Below, piece by piece: positions 1-5,343 of a stretch of 8,318 bases of DNA. The DNA is taken from positions 1 to 8,318 of the forward strand of contig JADCBH010000249.1 of assembly GCA_020253595.1 (NCBI GenBank), written 5' to 3'. Both the position numbers and the translations under genes were made by a program. Below the pieces are notes generated by a model, which had not been told where the DNA came from, made no database searches, and was given only the letters and a program-made list of their open reading frames with translations. Every line of letters starts with the position of its first letter. The first letter of the stretch is position 1. Source of the stretch: Brevundimonas sp. GTDB lineage: Bacteria > Pseudomonadota > Alphaproteobacteria > Caulobacterales > Caulobacteraceae.

Positions 1-1571
1 GGGTCGTGGACGGGCGGGCGGTGACACCGGCCCCGCTCAAGCAGGCGATTCGCGCCTATTGCGATGGCGGCTTCATCGCGGCAGCCTTCGATGTCGAGAA
101 CGGCGGCAGTCAACTGCCGCATTTGATCGCCAGCGCCTGTCAGATGGTGTTCGCGTCGGTCGACAATCCCGCCATGGGTTACGCCTTTCTGACGGCGGCG
201 GCGGCTCGATTGGTCTCGACCTTCGGCGATGATGCTCAGCGCGCGCGCTACCTGCCGCCGATGCTGGAGGGGCGCTGGCTGGGCACGATGTGCCTGTCGG
301 AACCGCAAGCCGGATCGTCACTGTCCGAGGTCAGGACATCCGCCCGGCTGGCACCCGATGGCCGCTGGCTCATTCGCGGCGAAAAGATGTGGATCTCGGG
401 CGGCGACCATGACCTGTCAGACACGATCATCCATATGGTCTTGGCCCGTGTGGACGGCGGTCCGTCGGGTGCCGGCGGCCTTTCGCTGTTCATTGTCCCG
501 AAGCACAAGCTCGACGAGGCTGGAAGGGTGGGACCGTCCAACGACGTCCGCCTGATCGGCCTGAACCACAAGCTCGGGCACCGCGCGACCACCAACTGCG
601 CGCTCCGCTTCGGCGAGGATGACGACTGCGAGGGGGTCCTGCTTGGCCGGCTGCATAACGGCCTGCCGCAGATGTTCCAGATGATGAACGAGGCGCGGGT
701 CGGCGTTGGTGCCGGTGCCGCCGTGACCGCATACGCGGCCTATGCCTATTCCGCCGAATATGCTTCGCAACGTCGGCAGGGGAGGGCACCTAACGTTCCG
801 ACGGGCGTGGCGAGCCCGATCATCGAACACCCCGATGTTGCTCGGATGATCCTGCGGCAGAAGGCGTTTGCGGAAGGCGGTCTTGCCCTGTGCCTTTTCG
901 GCGCGCGCCTGCTCGATGACGCCGAGTCTCATCCCGAGGCCGACGTGCGTCTGAGGGCCTCGCGTTTGCTTGATGCGCTGACGCCCATCATCAAATCCTG
1001 GCCCGCGGAGCGCGGGATCGAGTCCAACTCGCTGGCCATTCAGGTGCTGGGCGGCGCGGGCTATGTCCGCGACCATCCGGTCGAGCGTTGGTTCCGTGAT
1101 CAGCGCCTGAATGCGATTCACGAGGGCACGACGGGCATCCAGGCCATCGGGCTGCTGCGCGGGTCGCCATCCTCAACGGCCGAAGTCGGCCTGGGCCTTG
1201 TGTTTACCGAGATACGCAGGGATGGGGAGACTGTTTCCGACCCGTGGGGCATCGCGGCGACGATCCTGAAGGCCTTGGACGCGATCGAGGCGCTTCACCA
1301 ACGGCTGACAGAAGAGCCCGACCGACGGGTGGCGCTCGCCGCCGCCACGCCCTTTCTGGAGATCGTTGGCGATCTGGTCGTCGCCTGGATGTGGCTGCTC
1401 CAAGCTCCGGCCGCTGCCCGCCACGACGATGTCGACTATGCCGCCGGCAAACGGGCGGCGGCGCGCTATTTCCACCGCCATTTCGTCGGCCTGATCCCCT
1501 CCCGATGCGATGTCTTTCCGACGGCCGAAGACGGCGTCGGCGATGCCGGCCCTGCCGCGCTTCTGGCCTGA
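1..1571 (+). CDS. Acyl-CoA dehydrogenase, large FadE5/DmdC-type (5' end truncated by window)
   Basis: Predicted FAD enzyme that oxidises an acyl-CoA to the 2-enoyl-CoA, the first step of a beta-oxidation cycle, in the cytoplasm. The frame is open to the first base. A GTG at position 6 is available, but the protein there already lies inside the N-terminal helical domain. By comparison with the ~590-600-residue family about 75-80 residues are missing upstream, so position 6 is unlikely to be the true start. In order: the N-terminal helical domain; the FAD/substrate beta-domain with MCLSEPQAGSS (near 288-320) and KMWISGGDHDLSD, typical of the large FadE5/DmdC subfamily; PIIEHPDVARM; and SLAIQVLGGAGYVRD followed by HEGTTGIQ, whose Glu (codon 1122-1124) is the expected catalytic base. 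About 130 further residues form the extra C-terminal helical domain of large family members. It converges on the next gene with an 11-nt gap. The substrate cannot be told from sequence; DmdC-like activity on methylmercaptopropionyl-CoA is possible but not shown. Confidence 0.9.
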   Translation, partial: VVDGRAVTPAPLKQAIRAYCDGGFIAAAFDVENGGSQLPHLIASACQMVFASVDNPAMGYAFLTAAAARLVSTFGDDAQRARYLPPMLEGRWLGTMCLSEPQAGSSLSEVRTSARLAPDGRWLIRGEKMWISGGDHDLSDTIIHMVLARVDGGPSGAGGLSLFIVPKHKLDEAGRVGPSNDVRLIGLNHKLGHRATTNCALRFGEDDDCEGVLLGRLHNGLPQMFQMMNEARVGVGAGAAVTAYAAYAYSAEYASQRRQGRAPNVPTGVASPIIEHPDVARMILRQKAFAEGGLALCLFGARLLDDAESHPEADVRLRASRLLDALTPIIKSWPAERGIESNSLAIQVLGGAGYVRDHPVERWFRDQRLNAIHEGTTGIQAIGLLRGSPSSTAEVGLGLVFTEIRRDGETVSDPWGIAATILKALDAIEALHQRLTEEPDRRVALAAATPFLEIVGDLVVAWMWLLQAPAAARHDDVDYAAGKRAAARYFHRHFVGLIPSRCDVFPTAEDGVGDAGPAALLA

Positions 1572-1588
1572 CCTTCGCGGCGTCAGGC
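1566..1588. terminator. Possible bidirectional hairpin at convergent gene ends
   Basis: A perfect 7-bp inverted repeat, GCCTGAC (1566-1572) and GTCAGGC (1582-1588), encloses a 9-nt loop. It contains the stop codons of both converging acyl-CoA dehydrogenase genes: TGA at 1569-1571 on + and at 1585-1583 on -. The stem is GC-rich, but neither strand shows a convincing T-run after it. It may be a weak or factor-assisted bidirectional terminator, or an mRNA 3'-end stabiliser. The symmetry may also be partly coincidental, since both stops sit in a GCC-TGA context. Confidence 0.4.
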
Positions 1589-2785
1589 AGCCTTTGATAG
1601 TTCGGTCTTCGCGATTGTTTCCAGATGCACCTCGTCGGGCCCGTCGGCGATCCTCAGGATACGCGCCGCAGTGAAGGCGTAGCCGAGGAAGAAATCTTGC
1701 GACAGGCCGGCACCGCCGTGAACCTGAATGGCGCGGTCCAGCACGGATTGAGCCATGCGAGGCGCGGCCACCTTGATCATGGCGATTTCCATCCGGGCGG
1801 CCTTGTTGCCGCCGACGTCCATCTTGTGCGCGGCCGCCAGTGTCAGCAGCCGCGCCTGATCGATCTCCAGCCGAGACAGGGCGATCTGCTGACGGATCAC
1901 GCCCTGGTCGAGAAGTCGTTTGCCGAATGCGACCCTCTGACCCGCTCTGACGCACATGGCTTCCAGTGCACGCTCGGCCAGGCCGATCAGGCGCATGCAG
2001 TGGTGAATGCGTCCAGGCCCGAGACGGCCCTGGGCGATCTCGAATCCGCGACCTTCGCCCAACAGCATGTTCTCGGCCGGCACCCGCACATTGTCGAAAA
2101 CGACTTCGGCGTGACCGTGCGGCGGCTCATCGAATCCAAGCGTTGTCAAGCCGCGCACGATCTCGATGCCCTTGGACTTCATGGGAACGAGGATCATCGA
2201 TTGCTGCTGATGACGCGGGGCGTCAGGGTCATTCTTGCCCATTAGAATTGCGATCTCGCAGCGGGCGTTCATTGCCCCCGTGGTCCACCACTTGCGGCCG
2301 TTGATGACGTAATCGTCGCCGTCCCGTGAGATGCGCGTCTCGATATTGGTGGCATCGGACGAGGCGACGGCGGGTTCCGTCATAGCAAAGCAGGACCGGA
2401 TTTCGCCGGCCAGGAGCGGCTCCAGCCAGCGAGCTTTCTGGGCTTCGGTGCCGTATCGGATCAGCACCTCCATGTTGCCGGTGTCCGGGGCATTGCAGTT
2501 GAAGATTTCCGGTGCCCAGGTCACCCGGCCCATTTCCTCGGCAAGGATGGCGTAATCGAGATTGCTTAGGCCGGCACCGAATGGACTGTCCGGAAGAAAG
2601 AGATTCCAGAGCCCCTGGGCGCGGGCCTCCGCCTTCAGCTCCTCAAGGATCGGCGGGGTGGTCCAGCGTCGCTCGCCTTCCGTTTCCGAAGCAAACCGGG
2701 CTTCGGCCAGCAGGACACGGTCTGTCATGAAGCGCCGGACCCGGTCGCGAAGCTCAAGGGCTCGTTCGGAAAAAGAAAACAGCAT
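1583..2785 (-). CDS. Acyl-CoA dehydrogenase, ACAD10/ACAD11-like
   Basis: Predicted cytoplasmic FAD-dependent acyl-CoA dehydrogenase of 400 residues. Order: N-terminal helical domain (1-130); beta-domain with CFAMTEPAVASSD (132-144) and NGRKWWTTGA (162-171); and the C-terminal four-helix domain with GQRVAFGKRL (282-291), the IQVHGGAGLSQD motif (353-364) and ADGPDEVHL (380-388). The last motif is the signature of the ACAD10/ACAD11 branch. It puts Asp381 where medium-chain enzymes carry the catalytic Glu of YEGT. I chose ATG 2785 because it gives the normal family N-terminus (MLFSFSERAL) and has AGGGA 11 nt upstream. An in-frame start at 2830 would add 15 atypical residues and overlap the upstream sulfatase. 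It lies 14 nt downstream of that sulfatase, so the two are probably co-transcribed. In animals this branch acts with an APH-like kinase on 4-hydroxyacyl-CoA; no such kinase is in the window, so the substrate stays open. Confidence 0.9.
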   Translation of the reverse strand: MLFSFSERALELRDRVRRFMTDRVLLAEARFASETEGERRWTTPPILEELKAEARAQGLWNLFLPDSPFGAGLSNLDYAILAEEMGRVTWAPEIFNCNAPDTGNMEVLIRYGTEAQKARWLEPLLAGEIRSCFAMTEPAVASSDATNIETRISRDGDDYVINGRKWWTTGAMNARCEIAILMGKNDPDAPRHQQQSMILVPMKSKGIEIVRGLTTLGFDEPPHGHAEVVFDNVRVPAENMLLGEGRGFEIAQGRLGPGRIHHCMRLIGLAERALEAMCVRAGQRVAFGKRLLDQGVIRQQIALSRLEIDQARLLTLAAAHKMDVGGNKAARMEIAMIKVAAPRMAQSVLDRAIQVHGGAGLSQDFFLGYAFTAARILRIADGPDEVHLETIAKTELSKAA

Positions 2786-2799
2786 CTTCGCGGTTGTCC

Positions 2800-4242
2800 C
2801 TATTGATCCTGGAATGAGTTGCGACCGCACTGGAAGACCTGAACGGTCCCCTTCGACGGCCAGGCAGGAGCCTGCATCTGGGCTTCCCAGGCGGCGTAGC
2901 GTCCCCGCAGGTCGGCGACCACGTCGCGCCGGGCGAATGTCTGGAGCCGGCTCTCGGTGGGATCGTCCGCGAGGTTGAACAGCCAGGGCACTGCGCCCGG
3001 CCGACTGTTCTGGATCAGCTTCCAGTCCCCGGCGAGCACGGCAGATTCCTGTCCGGTGCGCCAGAAAAGGGTCTCGTGCACCGCTTCATTTTCGGCCCCA
3101 GGCTGAAGTGCGGAGGTCAGATCCACGCCATCGAGCGGCAGGGCAGGTTCCAACCCAGCGGCCGCTAAAGCCGTGGCTGCGATGTCCATCTGCGAGATGT
3201 TCCGGTGTTCGGATATCCCCTGGGGCCAATGCGCTGGCCAACTGGCGATGAACGGCACCCGGGATCCACCTTCGAAATTGCTGAGCTTGCCGCCGCTCAG
3301 CGTTTCGCAGTCCGATATCCCGAGATAGGTCGCCGCACCGTTGTCGGAGGTGACCACGATCAATGTATTCTCCGCCTGGCCCGACCGTTCCACCGCATCG
3401 AGCACCCGGCCCACCCCGTCGTCGAGGGCCGAGATCATCGCGGCGTATGTTCGTTGCAGTGGGTCGTCGATGTGCGCGAAGCGGGCCTCGTAGGCCTCGG
3501 TTGTCTGAAACGGCGAGTGCGGGGCGCTGTAGGCGAGATAGAGGAAATAGGGGTCGGTGGACTGACTTTCACCGATAAAGGACACCGCCTCATCGGTCAG
3601 GACATCCGTGAGGTAGCGATCGTCGTTATCCAGAATCTCGAGGGTCTCGTCCCCGGGCTGAAGGCGACCGACCTGGACCCAGTCGCGCACGCGCCGAAAG
3701 CTTCGTTCGCCCAGATAGGGTATGGCGCGGCTGATAACACCGGGGACATCGGCGTCGATGTAGGCCGTCTCGCCTGCCAGAAAGCCGAAGAAGCGATCGA
3801 AGCCCCTGGCTGTGGGCAAGCGGTCCGGTGTCGACCCCAGGTGCCACTTTCCAATCGCGGCAGTGCGGTATCCATCTGCGGCGAGACGTTCGGAGAAAAG
3901 CCGTTGATCGGGTGCCAAGCCTTCGTTCCCGGCGTCTGGTCCCTCAGGAATCAAGAATTCGAATCCATGTCGCTGGGGGTATCGTCCGCTCAGCAGGGCG
4001 GCCCGTGATGGGCTGCAAACGGGGGCCGCGGCATAGGCGCGAGTGAACCGCACGCCACGCGCAGCCAGCCGGTCGATGTTGGGCGTGGGCACGGACCGCG
4101 GTCCGCCGTAGGTGCTCAAATCCGGCAGGCCGAGGTCGTCGGCGAGAATTACGATGACGTTGGGGCGCGGCGGACTTTGTGCGACAGCCCCTCCGATCGC
4201 TGTTAACGCGAGCACGGCTCCCAGAATTAAACGCTTCAACAT
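2800..4242 (-). CDS. Type I (formylglycine) sulfatase, exported, SPase I signal peptide
   Basis: Predicted sulfate-ester hydrolase of the alkaline-phosphatase superfamily, acting in the periplasm or outside the cell. Start ATG 4242 has a textbook AAGGAG at 6-nt spacing and yields 480 residues; a GTG at 4263 only lengthens the n-region. Residues 1-21 form a signal peptide (KR, a hydrophobic core, then AVA|Q). Active-site residues are all visible: metal ligands Asp35-Asp36 (ADDLG), the formylglycine site Cys76 in CSPSR (76-80) with its helix AALLSGR, Lys132 and His134 in GKWHLG, His242 in APHSPF, Asp300-Asn301 in SDNG, and Lys319 ahead of FEGGSRVPF. The C-terminal subdomain ends with AWP and a polar tail. 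It requires a Cys-type maturase, consistent with the divergent FGE gene starting 129 bp away. It precedes the ACAD10/11-like gene by 14 nt, an unusual pairing. The substrate is unknown; it resembles arylsulfatase-A-like enzymes and is clearly related to the second sulfatase here (shared GFEF, ISALDDGVGR and LTDVLTDEAV motifs). Confidence 0.93.
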   Translation of the reverse strand: MLKRLILGAVLALTAIGGAVAQSPPRPNVIVILADDLGLPDLSTYGGPRSVPTPNIDRLAARGVRFTRAYAAAPVCSPSRAALLSGRYPQRHGFEFLIPEGPDAGNEGLAPDQRLFSERLAADGYRTAAIGKWHLGSTPDRLPTARGFDRFFGFLAGETAYIDADVPGVISRAIPYLGERSFRRVRDWVQVGRLQPGDETLEILDNDDRYLTDVLTDEAVSFIGESQSTDPYFLYLAYSAPHSPFQTTEAYEARFAHIDDPLQRTYAAMISALDDGVGRVLDAVERSGQAENTLIVVTSDNGAATYLGISDCETLSGGKLSNFEGGSRVPFIASWPAHWPQGISEHRNISQMDIAATALAAAGLEPALPLDGVDLTSALQPGAENEAVHETLFWRTGQESAVLAGDWKLIQNSRPGAVPWLFNLADDPTESRLQTFARRDVVADLRGRYAAWEAQMQAPAWPSKGTVQVFQCGRNSFQDQ

Positions 4243-4370
4243 CGCCCTCTCCTTCAAACCCACCTAATGACCAAGAGTGTCGTCATGCAACAGCAAAAAT
4301 GGCGACATATTTTTACCATTGAGGCACCTGTTCGGTTGCAACTGTCCGTTTTCCGCGCAATCTTAAGCCC
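4243..4370. promoter_or_regulatory. Divergent promoter region between the two sulfatase units
   Basis: This 128-bp spacer is the only real intergenic region in the window and is visibly more AT-rich in its middle (4291-4320). It must hold the promoters for both divergent units. Visible structure: an 8-bp perfect palindrome GTTGCAAC at 4335-4342; GCAAC again at 4287-4291; and a spaced inverted repeat TGTCG (4278-4282) / CGACA (4303-4307) with a 20-nt centre. On the + strand TTGCAA (4336-4341) with a 17-nt spacer to AATCTT (4359-4364) is a weak candidate promoter overlapping the palindrome, an arrangement an operator could use. I recognise no named regulator site, and no regulator gene is in the window. 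Confidence 0.5.
4249..4254 (-). promoter_or_regulatory. Strong Shine-Dalgarno of the signal-peptide sulfatase
   Basis: On the minus strand AAGGAG is followed by 6 nt and then ATG at 4242. This decides the start over the in-frame GTG at 4263, which lies upstream of this site and would place the SD inside the coding region. Confidence 0.8.
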
Positions 4371-5330
4371 ATGCGGCATTCGAAGCGAAGCGCACTCCTC
4401 ATCGTGGCCCTCGCTCAGGCGATGGTCTCCGGAGCACTTGGAGCCTGCACTGATCCGGTTGAGGCACCGCAAGCGCATCGAACGGCCGGAGTGCCCTGTC
4501 TCAGGCCGGTCGCTGCTTTTCCAGGCTCAGGGTCAAACGGGATGGCGTGGGTCGCGCCTGGCGAGACGACGCTCGGTTCAGATCATTTCCAGCCCGAGGA
4601 ACGACCCCGACGGACGGCTTTTGTGGAAGGCTTCTGGATCGATCGGACGGAAGTCACCAACGAGGCGTTCGGGATGTTCGTCCGGGCCACGGGATACAAG
4701 ACCGTTGCCGAACGCGAAGGGGCTGGCGGCGCAGTCTTCGCGCCCGAAACGACCACCGGTGGCGGATGGGCCCTGTCTCCGACGGCAAGCTGGCGCGATC
4801 CTTTCGGCGATGGCGAGGGGATCGCGGGTCGGGATCTTGAGCCGGTTGTCCTGTTGGCTCACGAAGACGCCATGGCCTATGCGCAGTGGCTGGGCCGGGA
4901 TCTTCCAACCGAGGCCGAATGGGAGCGGGCGGCGCGCGCCGGTGGCGACAGCGAATATGTGTGGGGCGACGAACCCGCGCCAGGCGGACGCCGACTTGCC
5001 AACCACTGGCAGGGTCCATTTCCGGCTGCGGACACTGGCGACGACGGCTACACGGGCCTGGCTCCCGTCGGCTGCTTTCCGGCCAACGGACTCGGCCTTT
5101 TCGACATGACTGGCAACGTCTGGGAGTGGACCGGAGATCTGTGGCCGGAAGCCGCCGCCATTCCGGGTTGGGTCCCAGGCGCGCGGGTCATCAAGGGCGG
5201 ATCCTGGATGTGCGCCGACAACTACTGCCATCGATACCGACCGGCGGCCCGCCAACCCGGCGACGCCTCGTTAGGCTCGGTTCACATCGGGTTTCGTACG
5301 GTGCTTCGCGCGCCGGGACCCCAAGCCTGA
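4371..5330 (+). CDS. Formylglycine-generating enzyme (FGE/SUMF1 family) with lipoprotein signal
   Basis: Predicted copper-dependent, O2-using sulfatase maturase that oxidises the Cys of CxPSR in sulfatases to formylglycine; 319 residues. Residues 1-25 have a basic n-region (RHSKR), a hydrophobic core and a lipobox LGA|C with Cys26, so it should be acylated. Thr at +2 does not favour inner-membrane retention. The FGE fold spans about 55-314: GFWIDRTEVTNEAFGMFV, the RDLEPVVLLAHEDAMAYAQW region, LPTEAEWERAAR, FDMTGNVWEWTGD, GGSWMC-ADNYC-HRYRPAAR, and a closing HIGFRT. Cys281 and Cys286 (C-x4-C) match the paired copper-ligand cysteines of true FGEs; relatives such as EgtB or PvdO, which share the fold, lack this motif. 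No good SD precedes ATG 4371; starting at the next ATG (4422) would destroy the signal peptide. The second sulfatase follows 13 nt later. The prediction as FGE is strong; the envelope location rests on the signal sequence alone. Confidence 0.9.
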   Translation: MRHSKRSALLIVALAQAMVSGALGACTDPVEAPQAHRTAGVPCLRPVAAFPGSGSNGMAWVAPGETTLGSDHFQPEERPRRTAFVEGFWIDRTEVTNEAFGMFVRATGYKTVAEREGAGGAVFAPETTTGGGWALSPTASWRDPFGDGEGIAGRDLEPVVLLAHEDAMAYAQWLGRDLPTEAEWERAARAGGDSEYVWGDEPAPGGRRLANHWQGPFPAADTGDDGYTGLAPVGCFPANGLGLFDMTGNVWEWTGDLWPEAAAIPGWVPGARVIKGGSWMCADNYCHRYRPAARQPGDASLGSVHIGFRTVLRAPGPQA

Positions 5331-5334
5331 AGGA
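5330..5334 (+). promoter_or_regulatory. Shine-Dalgarno that sets the second sulfatase start
   Basis: AAGGA overlaps the last base of the FGE stop codon. It abuts an ATG at 5335, which leaves no spacer, but lies 9 nt before the in-frame ATG at 5344. The latter is therefore the likelier start. The difference is three residues and does not change the signal peptide call. Confidence 0.6.
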
Positions 5335-5343
5335 ATGAGATCG

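Noticed and set aside
417..1121. Minus-strand open frame (234 codons) opposite the first dehydrogenase
   Set aside because: Antisense of conserved dehydrogenase motifs; low-complexity Arg/Pro-rich translation.
1173..1955. Long open frame on the minus strand (260 codons) spanning the convergent dehydrogenase junction
   Set aside because: It overlaps two well-recognised dehydrogenase genes in another frame. Its translation is Arg/Gly/Ser-rich with no domain, as expected for the antisense of GC-rich genes.
2786..2830. Longer start for the ACAD10/11-like dehydrogenase at 2830
   Set aside because: It adds 15 residues unlike the family N-terminus and overlaps the sulfatase coding end; ATG 2785 has an SD-like AGGGA.
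3205..4008. Long + strand open frame (267 codons) opposite the first sulfatase
   Set aside because: It lies entirely antisense to a gene with a complete sulfatase active site; no recognisable motif, and GC bias explains its length.
4243..4263. GTG start at 4263 for the first sulfatase
   Set aside because: The strong AAGGAG at 4249-4254 lies downstream of it and is correctly spaced for ATG 4242.
4267..5109. + strand open frame of 280 codons overlapping the divergent promoter and FGE
   Set aside because: It is a different frame over the FGE gene, whose own frame shows the full FGE signature; this one gives an Arg/Ser/Pro-rich sequence.
4371..5330. EgtB- or PvdO-like assignment for the FGE-fold protein
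   Set aside because: The paired cysteines in GGSWMC-ADNYC and the sulfatase neighbours favour a true FGE; no DinB domain is present.
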